Below, one piece after another: positions 14,501 to 28,054 of a DNA stretch of 64,000 nt (position 1 is the stretch's first letter; each line of letters opens with the position of its first letter). Position numbers and translations under genes: made by a program. Where the stretch lies: the NCBI GenBank assembly GCA_027604505.1, contig JADIIX010000092.1, positions 1 through 64,000 on the forward strand. The letters run 5' to 3'. The DNA comes from Gonapodya sp. JEL0774 (lineage: Eukaryota > Monoblepharomycota > Monoblepharidomycetes > Monoblepharidales > Gonapodyaceae). The notes beneath the pieces are model-generated. The model was not told where the DNA came from, did no database searches, and saw only the letters and a program-made list of their open reading frames with translations.

Positions 14501-14706
14501 CGTCCACTTCCGAACCCGACACAGTGTCCCTTTCATCGTCTCCGCAAGATCCTGCCCCAGACGAAGTCTCTCAAACCTCCATCGTTCAAGACTCACAAGT
14601 GGCTTCGAATTCCTTGGAGTTACATTCCATCCGACCGAGCGGGCCCCCACCGACTGTTATGACACCATCGATACTGCCAGTAGATCATTCAGAAGATCAA
14701 AGCTAG
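11518..14706 (+). CDS. Unrecognised multi-exon locus, possibly two genes
   Basis: Several stretches look coding and carry good splice sites, but I cannot join them with certainty or name the family. Near 11640-11752 a frame reads SLTPERVRQARRVQLHLTG then KMSLVEHDLDEQ. Around 11990-12140 another reads NDGDIPWWNPEYVSP. An ATG at 12774 opens a Ser/Thr-rich segment (MPSASCSTVSASSARSAVG). Near 13550-13700 a frame gives MHRPPDRFDGSDDSQQY. It splices at GTAAAC to 13707-13809 (KPQKERRIRKAQARFPHRSQ), then to about 13898-14037 (TIPYRMLEQEHYIEREAQRK). The last exon, from about 14160, is Ser/Pro/Arg-rich and ends in TAG at 14706. The C-terminal half is basic and disordered, which suggests a nuclear protein. 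Whether 11.5-12.7 kb and 12.8-14.7 kb are one gene or two is open. Confidence 0.35.
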
Positions 14707-16029
14707 AGCACCGTTGAAGACGCGATCAGGGGCAGACATTGGACCATTTCGCTAGTGGCGGGCGTCAAGAGGGTGAGGAGTGGTGACGCTTACGAACACG
14801 ACGAGCTCAGGGTAAAAAGGAGGAGATTGGCGTGAATGAGGAGGTGACGGCCTACACGAGTACGATATTCCCACGAATCTCCACCCCCAGAGTGTCTTTT
14901 GCTTCTATGTGTGGATGGCAGTTTCTCGTTTCTGACTCGTTCACTTGTTCATTCAAATTTCGATCCTGAACAGCAGTTGAGACTGTGCAAGTGATCCTCG
15001 ACATGAACTGCCCATTTGCTTTTATCCTTGAGTAGGCGAGTACTTTGCTCTGTTTTGCTCGGTTCCTCTCCAGAACGCTGATCGGCAGCGATTGTTTTCC
15101 TTTTTATGCTGCATGTTTTGCCGACGACGAGGCATGACCAAGTGACATTTCAGTGGAGAGTGTGTTTTGGATTAGTGGATGAGAATCTTCAACCGGGCCG
15201 GACATGCTTGGTGTGAAAATCGCGGACAATGTCGCTGACATGGAGCATTCTTGGAGAGTGGACTTTAGTTCCTGTAATTATGTGTACGAAGGCAAGCACC
15301 ACTGTGCGTAGCGTTGTGATCAATAGAATTACAAGGTACCTCTGATCTGTTGGGTGAAATGGTTGCGAACTTCTCAATCCCTCACGGCAATGCCGATTGA
15401 CGGATCAGATGGAGCGAACCTGACCACTTGTGAATCAAATCGTCTCCACTGGAGCGCTTTATAGTGGAGCGTCTCGCAAAAGCAAAGGACCTCTGGATTC
15501 CAAGATCGTAGTCTTTGAGCTGTTGGTTGGTGTAGACATTGGTCCGGATTGTTCGATTCTTGGAAGAGTTGGCCCTATCAATGGCGATTCATTGTCCAGC
15601 TGAGTCCGACTTTTCCGTTCACGAACTCGTTGGTGGAATTGAAGGAAGCGTGGATGGTGGTTTCAGGGTGAACACCCCAGCTCTCGTTCCCGGTTCACGA
15701 TCATCCCTCCTCTTTTTTTCAAGTGTGTCCGCCGTGACGTCAAAGCCTAAAGAGTAGTTGATCGTATGAACAGATCGACGGAAATGCGGTACATAGTTTG
15801 AGTGTTGCGCGTACTATCTCTCCCATCCACCGATCCACCTCAACAACGGTCACAATGGCAGGCTGGTGTTCTGTTCAACCATCCAAAGGAGATAACACTG
15901 CCTGCAACCAGACGCTTGAAAGTCACACTAACAATGACGTTTTTTCTCTAACTGTCTGTGAATTACATGTACTTATGCAGGAATCTGCGTTCAAAAGTGA
16001 TGGGGCGACTAAGCGGGACGAAGACGTGA
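14707..16029. other. Gene-free stretch of 1.3 kb
   Basis: No gene, RNA or repeat recognised on either strand. Short open frames (for example 15539-15757) show no family signal. Confidence 0.45.
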
Positions 16030-16192
16030 AAATCGTCGCTCCATTCACGTCTTCGTCCTACTTTGTTACACGAATTACGTCATTTACGTTTTCGTGTAAG
16101 TTCGTCGCCAAATTCACGCTTCCGTTTACTTCGTCGCCCCATTCACGCCTTTGTGATGCTTCGTCGCTCCATTCACGTCGTCCATCCGGCCA
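16030..16192 (+). repeat. Degenerate short tandem motif (CGTCGCTCCATTCACG-like)
   Basis: A unit close to CGTCGCTCCATTCACG recurs: GTCGCTCCATTCACGTCTTCG (16036), a diverged copy GTCGCCAAATTCACGCTTCC (about 16105), GTCGCCCCATTCACGCC (16131) and GTCGCTCCATTCACGTCG (about 16165). The spacing is roughly 25-65 bases. It lies just upstream of the micro-ORF and the condensation-domain gene, so it could be a promoter-associated motif cluster. Confidence 0.55.
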
Positions 16193-16251
16193 TCCAATTG
16201 TACTCGAATCGTTACCCGGTCGATCGACGAGACTTGGATACGGCCGTTACC

Positions 16252-16383
16252 ATGCCTGCGCGATTTGAAGGGAAAAATTTCACGGTTCAACGAGATCCAT
16301 TTCCCCTAGGAGCTTTGGAGCGTTTGGCGACCTTGATGCTTTTCTTTATCGTCGTTCGCATTTTGAAGGAGTTCTTGGAGTGA
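16252..16383 (+). CDS. 43-residue candidate membrane micropeptide
   Basis: A short frame from an ATG at 16252 to TGA at 16383. It begins MPARFEGKNFTVQRDPFP, continues with a hydrophobic helix (TLMLFFIVVRIL) flanked by Arg and Lys, and ends KEFLE. That is the layout of a single-pass tail-anchored or organelle small protein. It ends 93 bases upstream of the next gene on the same strand. It could be a real small gene or an upstream ORF in a long leader of the condensation-domain gene. No family is recognised. Confidence 0.35.
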   Translation: MPARFEGKNFTVQRDPFPLGALERLATLMLFFIVVRILKEFLE

Positions 16384-16476
16384 TTTTGTTGTGGCGCAGC
16401 ACCGGTAAAAGTGCTTGTTTCTCCGAAAAGTCTCCCATCTCCGCCATTCACGACTGTCCCAAATCTGCACTCGTCA

Positions 16477-17790
16477 ATGCCTTCCTCTTCAAACGACTCC
16501 TCCTCCATTCCAGCTTTCCGTGGACCTGTCCTCATAAACGAACGTCACCTGCTGGACGACGGAGAGATCGACACTTACTCCCACAACGTAGTGTTTGTCC
16601 ATGAGGTGAAGGGAAACCTCAACACGGACGTCCTGGAAGCATGCTTCAAACGCCTGGGACTGCGCCACGAAAGCTTCAGGACACGATTCATTCGAAACGA
16701 TCATGGAAATTGGGAAAGGGTTGTTGACGCTGAATCGGATTCGAGGTTCAGGTTGGAGAGAATGGACTTTTCCGATATGGGAGAGCAGGAAGCGGAGAAA
16801 GCATCTCGAAAATTCGCTGCCGATACTTTTAAAGTCACCTTCGATCGTGCCGTGGGACCGTTGGTTGTGCCCTCCCTTATCACCCTTGCACCTGGGCGCT
16901 GGTGGCTGGTGTATAAGGGGGATCATCTTATTATGGACGGTTATGCGTTTGCAGTTGCGCTCAGAGACTTGGTGCGCATGTACACGGAAGGGACCAAAGA
17001 TAGTTCCGAGATCCCGCGGCCTCCTCAACCTCGAGAATATGCACAAATTTTAGAAAAAATCCTGGACGACGCCCGTGAGAAGTCGTTGGCGTGGAGGGAG
17101 CCGTATCCCGACAATGGTTTCCGACTTCTGAAAGACTCCACGCGTCCTGGAGGCGATAATCCGACCGGTGTTCGCGTCATGTTCCCTCTCGGAATGACAG
17201 CTGCTATTGACTCCATCTCCAAAACGAGCGGTGTTTCTCGTTCCGCGCCCTTCCTCCTGGCGCTCGCTGCGGGGCTGAGGGCAGTTGCCAACAGACCCGA
17301 CGTTGGATACCAGCTCATCCGTAGTGGGAGGCGTGACGACCAATCCCGGGGTATTGTCGGGTGTCTCGCTTGGGGGGATGCTTGGAACGTCAGGTTGGAG
17401 GATGGGGAGACGTGGGCGGATGGCCTGGGAAAAGCGCAATCTTTCCTCGAGGACCGAGCTCCCTGGAGGATGCTATATATTCCTGAAGTCAACCCTCCGT
17501 CGGCTCGAATCGCCCTCAACGTGAACAGGTTCGACACCGCTCTGCAAATTCCCGGTGTGACCGTGGTCCCTCGAGTGGATGTTACGACGGACGTCGTGAT
17601 GTGGAAGTCCCACGACATGCTCGTGCAAGTATTCCCTATGCCTGGCATGACAATCGGCGTAGTTAGATACAGGGAGTGCATGTTTGAGGCTGCGACTATA
17701 TCAAAGTTGACCGCCGCAATGGCGGGAGCGATCACTGCGATGTGCGGAGATATGCAGCAAAAGTTCCCTAGTCTCGCTGCAACGGCGTAG
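16477..17790 (+). CDS. Stand-alone NRPS-type condensation-domain protein, intronless
   Basis: 437 residues from the ATG at 16477. The reading frame extends upstream to 16411 but has no earlier ATG. The fold signature is that of condensation/acyltransferase (CoA-dependent acyltransferase-like) domains. The N-terminal part has LEACFKRLGLRHESFRTRF (the RHExLRTxF element, about residues 60-75). The active-site HHxxxDG element appears as DHLIMDGYA, keeping the second His and the Asp-Gly while the first His is Asp. A C-terminal GCLAWGDAWNVRL corresponds to the bridge region. No adenylation or carrier domain follows, so it is a single-domain enzyme rather than an NRPS module. It would be expected to join an acyl or amino-acyl group to an amine or alcohol; the substrate is unknown. 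It has no introns although nearly all neighbours are split, which suggests acquisition from bacteria or from an RNA-derived copy. Confidence 0.75.
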   Translation: MPSSSNDSSSIPAFRGPVLINERHLLDDGEIDTYSHNVVFVHEVKGNLNTDVLEACFKRLGLRHESFRTRFIRNDHGNWERVVDAESDSRFRLERMDFSDMGEQEAEKASRKFAADTFKVTFDRAVGPLVVPSLITLAPGRWWLVYKGDHLIMDGYAFAVALRDLVRMYTEGTKDSSEIPRPPQPREYAQILEKILDDAREKSLAWREPYPDNGFRLLKDSTRPGGDNPTGVRVMFPLGMTAAIDSISKTSGVSRSAPFLLALAAGLRAVANRPDVGYQLIRSGRRDDQSRGIVGCLAWGDAWNVRLEDGETWADGLGKAQSFLEDRAPWRMLYIPEVNPPSARIALNVNRFDTALQIPGVTVVPRVDVTTDVVMWKSHDMLVQVFPMPGMTIGVVRYRECMFEAATISKLTAAMAGAITAMCGDMQQKFPSLAATA

Positions 17791-18236
17791 GATCTCTCCA
17801 CGATAGGATAATCTTCAACAACTACCGAGCGATAACAAATCTTCAAATAAAATCCTAATGTAAACGGTCGTGTACTGGAGCGTGTACAGAGTACCACCAT
17901 GATCTGATATCCGCGTCTTCGCTTTTTATCATCGTCTTGGCAGAAACACTTCCATCTCTCTGTATTTCTTTCATATTTTACTTTGTTCGGGATACGTCAC
18001 GCTAAAGTCATCGTCCAAGCAGCAACAATAGGGAAGGACCCCTCCCAGCGGCAATTACATTGGAAGAGGGGAACATCAATTGCAACATTGTAGAGCTTTT
18101 TCGTAACAGCAACTCCATCTATGAAACTACGGAGATCGCGACAACACCAGATCAAAATATAGTGTTTCCAGCATACGCTCGTACGGCAGCAGAGCCATCA
18201 TCTTCGACGAAACAAAATCCCGAACCAATCAAACTC
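17791..18236. other. Convergent intergenic region
   Basis: Lies between the 3' end of the condensation-domain gene and the 3' end of the minus-strand membrane protein. AATAAA at 17846 is a likely polyadenylation signal for the former. Nothing else seen. If an alternative last exon is used, the minus-strand gene would run on to about 18158. Confidence 0.5.
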
Positions 18237-19619
18237 TCATGCGGTCCTCGACGCTGCTGTTGTCTCCACATCGCGAATACCTGTGACGTCGACGCTTGTG
18301 TTGAGGAACGAAGTGCTGTAGAGGTTGTGTGAATGGGCGGCTCTCTGATCGAACCTAGAACGCGTCAACTTACCCGAAGAGGAGGGGCATGATGAACTTG
18401 AGAAATTCAGAAAATTCAATAAATTGAGGACGGTTGGAAGATCACCGTGATGATCTCTAAAACCCACGTAAGGGATGCCTGAACGATAAATCAAACGATA
18501 TGAGTGATATCGTATATCATGATGCGATTCCGAGCACCTTTCACTAACCTTGAATAAAGTATGAAGAAAGCAATGCCTGTAGATGATAGCGCAAATCAGT
18601 TTCCTGATCTTTGAATTATATAACCGCTTGAATCGACAACTCACTCGAGATGTTGACGTGGGCGAGTTCCAAATCAAATCTTGGATTCTATAAGTGCAGA
18701 AGCTAACGAACGAACATCACAATTTATCGTTCATCCGAAAAGAGCGAACCTAAACGTTCAAAATCTCACACTGCTCCAATGGCTGACGTTCGCGAACAAA
18801 CGACACGGGAAATCAAACTTCCGCATGCCGGAACCTCAACGTGATTACGTACCCGCGTAAACTGAAACAGGGATCCTGTTCTTGGCGATTCCACCTTTTG
18901 AGTCCGAAACGAGTGCGATTAACCTGGCGATCAACATGTTTAAGCCCTGATCTTCCAACCACCACCACGGTATCAATTCATTCAAACACTGACGAGTAAA
19001 TGTTGACGAAAGTGAAGAAGGCCCAGAACCACCTTGATCGCATGGAAGGGAGAAGCCGCGTGCAAAATCTCGCGATCTCGCAACACCAACATCGTCCTTG
19101 CTCACCAGTCCAAGCTCCACTGCTGCCGAGGACCGTAAGTTTGGTAGAAAGGACCGGATGTCTCGTACGGTGGTCCCCCGGCATCCTATTTCAACATGAG
19201 TATATGCGCTTGTATCACTGATTGGCCATACAGCCCACACTCTGAAAGCACACTCACGTTACTCCGGCGTTGAAGGACAGAGAGAGACACTAGCTGGATA
19301 GCCCAACCACCGAGTAGAAGAAACACCATGAGAGCAACTACAAGCACGACGCGGGGGGTGAGTGATGTTCGGCTCCAGATACGCTGTCCACCAACCCACT
19401 GAGTGCCCGACTGCGGGAAAACGCGACGAGGAGGGCCACGGTGAGTGACAGAATCGTTCGCGATCAGAAAACGAACGAAGCGCTATTTGGCAACTCACTG
19501 GATGCGAGTTGTAGGAAGCGCTAGGTGCTGTAGTGTGTGTACAAGTGAGGTCGCTGAGGTGGTCCGGGGGACACTGGAGTAGAACCCAACTCGGTCTGAG
19601 AACTCACCGGGAAAGCCAT
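18237..19619 (-). CDS. Small multi-pass membrane protein (MARVEL-like?)
   Basis: The start is the ATG at 19619. Well-supported exons are 19619-19608 (MAFP), 19573-19499, 19410-19258, 19185-19106 and one starting at 19032, all in phase with GTGAGT/GTGAGC donors. Exon 3 holds a clear transmembrane helix, VVLVVALMVFLLLGGWAIQL. Exon 4 is a polar loop rich in Gly/Pro/Tyr. Exon 5 begins a second helix, WFWAFFTFVNIYS. Further hydrophobic pieces near 18590 (IAFFILYS) and 18450 (TWVLEIIT) suggest four helices and a short tail ending at 18237, a tetraspan or MARVEL layout. Splicing downstream of about 18980 is unresolved because alternative acceptors give different frames. The family name is an inference from topology only. 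Confidence 0.45.
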
Positions 19620-20013
19620 TGTAGTGAGAGAAAGCTGTTTGCTAAACAGGAAAGTCGTGCGATTGGTGGTTTGAAGTGAAAGTGTGTGTGGGGAAAGTCG
19701 TGGGAAGTGCCGCTATTTGTAGGCGCTGTGTTGACGTCATCATAACCGAGCTTACCAAACCCGCCTCTTGGCTCGTGATAAATAATCGACACAGGATCAC
19801 ATGATAGTTTCAGTTCTACATATATATAGAGCCCACGCATTACACCTACTCCCTTTGACAAATGCATTTGCAGATTTTTGTAACACATCACGTCACATGT
19901 AATCAAAATCATCGAATTACACACAAACAAAATTAGATTCCGGCCCCACGTATGTAATCACGCTCCTCCCCGCACTTCCCCGCTGTCCCCCGCCTCCCGC
20001 CCCCATTCCCGAT
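19620..20013. other. Intergenic region
   Basis: Promoter side of the membrane-protein gene and 3' side of RIO2. A TATATATA stretch at about 19818-19826 could be a TATA element for the minus-strand gene. No gene seen. Confidence 0.4.
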
Positions 20014-23344
<3,331 letters not shown>

Positions 23345-23595
23345 CGGTGGGGAGTGGGTGGGACTACTGGATATGTTTCGAGCGGGGTTTGTTCTTCACC
23401 TGTGCTCTGGCTGTGGTCACTTTCGATCACCCGCTACCTCCTTCCCACTCACCCTTCCCCCACTCTCCATTTCAATTCAGTCCCCACACAAATGGTCTGC
23501 ACATCTCCCCTTTCCCCTTTCTTTCCCCCCTTCCCGCCCTTCTCACTCACCTTCCCCTCCCTTCCTTCCCCTCCCTTCCCTTCCCTCCCCTAAAG

Positions 23596-24412
23596 ATCAT
23601 CAGACTCCGCTCTCCTGACGCTCAAGCCAGACTCACGCTCAATCCCAGCGATGATGCTTTCTCCTTATTCAATCTGGTATTCTCTCTCTCCCTTGTTTCT
23701 CTTCTCTCTCTCTTCCAATCACCCTCTCTCTCTCTCTCTCTCTCTCTCCTCTCCTCACATCTCAAGGCCGCAAATCATCTCAACATCCCAATCTCCTCTT
23801 TCTCATTGGCTCTCAATCCAACAGGTGCAAATCCTATATCTCCTACCAAGGGCGCGTCCCTCGCCAGTCTCGGCCTCAAGTGCGTGTCTCCACCAGGTTG
23901 CGTCACCTACCCACCCCCCCTCATTCACCCTCCTCCTCTCTTGTTTCCCTTTCTCCATTCTCCCCATCTCTAACAAAAACTTCGACTCTTGCTTCTTTTT
24001 TTTTTGTCTCTCGTTCCTCCTCCCTCCCCACTTGGTACTCCATGCACCAACTCTCACCTCCCCCCCACCCAACCCCAACCACCACCCCCTCAGACACGGC
24101 GACCAAATATACGCCATCTACGACCGCTCCTCCGTCCTTCCCTCACCTCCCGCTCCCCCCTCCTCCACTCCCTCCCTCCCCTCCCCACCACAACACCTCA
24201 ACGGCACCCCTGCACCCTCAACCTCAACCGACCCCCCCACCACCACCCACAACACCCTGCCCGCCGTCGACCCCGCCTCCGTCGTCCCCGAGCCCGTCGA
24301 CCTCATCCTCGAAAAGGCAGACGGCCTCATCAAGAGGGACAGGGACCCCAGGTTCTGCAGGCACGGCGACCTCGGCATGTGTGACTACTGTAGGCCGCTC
24401 GAGGTATGTTAA
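23596..24412 (+). CDS. NPL4: NPL4 N-terminal part, apparently truncated
   Basis: Npl4 is the Cdc48/p97 adaptor that, with Ufd1, recognises ubiquitinated proteins. Exons 23596-23676, 23767-23879 and 24094-24403 join in phase. They encode the UBX-like N-terminus ([15 protein letters not shown]), an extended [19 protein letters not shown] region, [11 protein letters not shown], a Pro/Ser-rich linker, and the NPL4 zinc-finger element [20 protein letters not shown]. The initiating exon is unresolved. It may be just the ATG at 23492. After CRPLE the frame reads Val-Cys-stop, and the GTATGT could also be a donor. However, the next 1.3 kb contains no sequence resembling the rest of Npl4 (the FHAYIRKL and MPN domains). 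The gene is therefore truncated, or the assembly is broken here. Confidence 0.75.
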
Positions 24413-25755
24413 TGTTATGGGCGGCCGGCCCGGGTGGCTGGGGGGCGCGTGTGGTGTGTGAGCGGGTCGGCCGGGTGGCCATTCCATATGACAAGTGAGG
24501 AGGTGGTTGGTCGTGCGGGGGACAGGAACCAAGTCCCGTCGTTCGTGTTCCATGTGACACGATGGCCAACCCCCCCGTTCCCCTTCTCCCCCGTCCCTCA
24601 CCCCCCTTCCCCCCTATCTTCCCCCCCCCCCCTACCCCCCACCCCCCCTCCTACCCCCCCAATCCCCAAAGCGGCCCCCACCGCTTCTCCTACGACCCCC
24701 CGACCCACCGGTGGATATCCACCCGGGACGGCACCTTTCTCGACGAGCTCATCGAAAGGGAGGTGGGCGGGTTGGTCGGGAGGACGGTGGGGGTAGGGGT
24801 GGACGGTGGCGGGGTTGGAGGAAGCGGGGGAGGGACGGGGGGTGGAGGGGGGAAGGGGTGAGAGCTGATGGGTGATGGATGGTGGGAGGGTCGTGGGTGA
24901 GAACGACGAGTTTGAATGCGGTGGATGAGATGAGAGGCGTGAACGGTGTGCGAGCACGAACCGTACAAGAAAAGCGAGCGCACACACGAGACGAGACGAG
25001 CAGGGACGCAGGCGCAGGACCCCCCGGACCCTTTGACCGTGGCACCCCTGGCACTGTGTCGGGTCACTGGCCAGGGGGGGCCCGCAACAGTCATCATCGA
25101 GACACCCCAGTTCCCACCTGGACGCACAAGGAACCACAACCACCGACCAGTGACTCCTCGAGGACACAGGACAGACCCCCACCCGTTTTCTCGCATACAG
25201 CACAACACACGGGCACATAATCATTGTACTTTCGCCTGTTACTTGCTTCTTGCAATTCGAATAAACATTCTCATGTGTACACATGTATTACACCATCATT
25301 TCACCAACCCGGGCACCCAGGGCCTAGGGGTCTGTTCACGCTCGGTACCTACTACTACCTTCCTCCCATGATCTGGCCCCATCCCACCCACCCACTCCAC
25401 CCACCCCCACGCCACGGCCCACGAAACCATGTGGGCGCCTGAGTTCCAGACAACCAGTGCACCACCGGTCGCGTCGTGGGTCGGAAAGTCGGAGGGGTCG
25501 CATAGTCTGCCAGCGGATTTTCGTTTTCTCGGTGTGGGGGGTATTTTCACCGGCTCACGCTCCATGTCGTGGTGGGCGGCAGTCCCCAGAAGTCACACCC
25601 AAAGGCCCACCCCGAAAGGCCCACCCCTGCTCCCTGCCCACCATTCCTCACTCTCGCGCCCGTGCTGGTGCCTCCTGCCCCGTGCCCCGTGCCCCGTGCC
25701 CCGTCCCCTGTGCCCGCTCCCCCATCCCCTTCTTCCTCCCCCCTCCGCCGCCCCA
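24413..25755. other. Intergenic stretch, low-complexity flanks
   Basis: C-rich and G-rich runs dominate. An open stretch at about 24670-24780 reads PHRFSYDPPTHRWISTRDG, followed by DELIEREVGG, which looks protein-like before it dissolves into Gly/Val repeats. It has no start, no splice partner and no known family. CCGTGCCCC-type repeats occur at about 25675-25700. Confidence 0.4.
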
Positions 25756-27845
25756 TCACAGCCCTCCCTTCCCCTCCGCCACCACCCACTCCGCCACCTT
25801 CCGCACTCCAGCCCACGTCTCCTTCCCACTGGGGTCGATCTCGCTCGCGGGCAGGACGAACCCGTGCGCACCCGTGTCGCGAAGCTCCACGCCGTAGGAA
25901 TACGTCACGTTGGCCACACCGTACATGTAGTCGGTGGAGGAGCCCGAGGCCTGCGCAGGGGACAGGGGGGGGGTGGGGGGTGTAAGGGTGGGTGAGTGGG
26001 TTTGCGAAAGAAGGGGAAGGGGAGGAGAGGTGGGAGAGGTGGGACGGGGCATCAAATACGTACGGGATAGATGGTCCGGCAGATGGTGCCCGCGGTGAAC
26101 TTCTTGCCGTTGACCTGACGTGACACGGGAGTGTGCAGTGTGCGGGTCCGACGGGTCAGTTGCTTGTCAACCCCATCCCACCCGCGCCCCCTTCACTCAC
26201 CCCCTGCACCGCTTTCACGGCTTCCCCCGCGGCCCGAATCTGCCGGGCCTCGTCCCGCGGGTCACCCTCGCACGTGTACCCCCACGGACTCATCCATAGT
26301 TGTGAGTAGGCGTGGAAGTCTGGGGGGGGGGGGCGGGGGGAAGGGTGTGGTCAACGAGCCACATCCTTTCCTCGACCACAACGACGTCGTCCCTCCTGTG
26401 CCGCGTGTACGCGTGTGCGTTTTTGCTCTCCTCTCACCGATGTAGGCCCGCACGTCCACCCCGGCCGCTTTCCTCCCCAACACGTAGTCCGCGATGGCCT
26501 TGGGTTCCGGCGCCGAGAACGGAGAAGGGCCCAGGTAGGCCTCGGAGCACGGGTTGTGCGAGGACCCGCCTGACACGGGGGACGATCGATGATTCCAAGC
26601 GGCGGGGGTGGCGGGGGGGAGTGGCGGGAGGGGGCAGGTCGAAGATGGGTGACCCGAGTCACGCGTACGAGGCTGCACACACGCGAGAGAACGGCTCACC
26701 GGTGTTCCAGCGGTAATCCCAGTTGCGGTTGGTGTCGGTGCCGACGCAGGGGAAGATGGAGGATCCGTGGTTGGGTTGGCGGTTTTTCCGCCACTGGGGG
26801 GTGGGGTGGAGGGGGGAGGGGTGGTGCACGAGACGAGCGACATCGCGGGATGACGTGGACGCCAGCTTCGCCGTCGGAAACCGCGATGCAGCACACTTAC
26901 CATGCGGTCCTTCTGCCACGTGTAGACGTACCCGTCAACGTTGAGGACCGGCACGACCGTCCACTCGAACTGGGCCAGGGCGCGATCTTGCGGCGAGTCG
27001 AGCGTGGGGGTAGCAAGGACGGTGGCGAGGGCGTCCAGCATATACAGAGACACGGCGGTGGAGATCCATTCACGGGCGTGCTGGCCGCCGTGGAAGACGA
27101 AGCCCAGGGGTGGGTGGCCCGAGGTGGAGGTGTCTGGTTGCGGGGTAGCGCGGGGAGGGTCGTGCGGGGTGGGGTTCTTGCCCTTCATTTTGGCGACCTG
27201 GAGAGAGGGGGCACGAGTGGATATACAGATCAGTGAGGGAGAGTTTCAACCGGCAGGGCAGGGCAGGGCGTTGACTCGGTCTGGCTCGCTCACCCTCGTG
27301 GGGGTGAAGGTGTCTGCGGTTCGGGCGAGTCTCACGCCCCATATCGTACGTCCTTCGTAGGTTTTTCCGATTTCGGTCATGGTTACCAGATCAGGGTGCC
27401 GTGCAACGAGTGCGTTGAGGTACTCCACGATATCATCGTACGGGTGGTAACTGGTGAGGAACGATTTCCCAGCACCACTCGCGAGGAGAACCTCCTCCCG
27501 CTCCGCATCCACGAGCTTCTGAATATCCTCCACGATAATGACACCGTCCATGTCCTCGAGTTGTTCCGCGAACCGGGTCCGCTGTTCCAGGGTCATCCGA
27601 ACGTCCACGACGGTGCCCATCTCCTCCGTCATTCGAGGGTGGGACCAGAAATCCACGCCATTGTCAAGCCAGTGCTGGAGAATTGTGTGGTGGGCGGGAG
27701 TGCGGGGGAAAAGTCTTATCAGGGCGTGGTCGTCGAAGCGTCGCAGATGGGAATGGAGGGTGATGGGAAGCTGGTGGTTGGCGACTGTGGCCAAAACGAC
27801 GTGGAGCAAGGAGAGTGCGAGAGTTGCCGTGAGAAATGAACGCAT
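25756..27845 (-). CDS. Secreted zinc carboxypeptidase, family M14
   Basis: Metallocarboxypeptidase of the M14A type with a signal peptide ([19 protein letters not shown]) and a propeptide of about 100 residues. Seven exons (27845-27294, 27197-26901, 26793-26700, 26569-26438, 26319-26201, 26114-26064, 25950-25756) close in phase to 479 residues. Zinc ligands are visible as HAREW (His and Glu in HxxE) and the His of [31 protein letters not shown] and SHNPCSEAY are M14 substrate-pocket motifs. The catalytic glutamate lies in [11 protein letters not shown]. It should be secreted as a zymogen and remove C-terminal residues from peptides outside the cell. Specificity (A-like or B-like) cannot be decided here. 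No Lys/Arg-rich exporter or anchor is seen. Confidence 0.92.
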
Positions 27846-28054
27846 CGAGAATGGAGCTCGATGGGACCGCAGTTCTGGAGGATCCGATGCTTGGGGGGCA
27901 CAACTGGTGATGCAGGACGAAGGAGGCCTCAGATCAGCCAAACCCACCCTGAGGGACACACCACAAGGCACGTCCATGCTCCGAGTACTTCTATCCGAAA
28001 TTGTGAGCGACTGTCGGTGCGCAGACCCAAAAAGACAAATGTATTTTAATGGAT

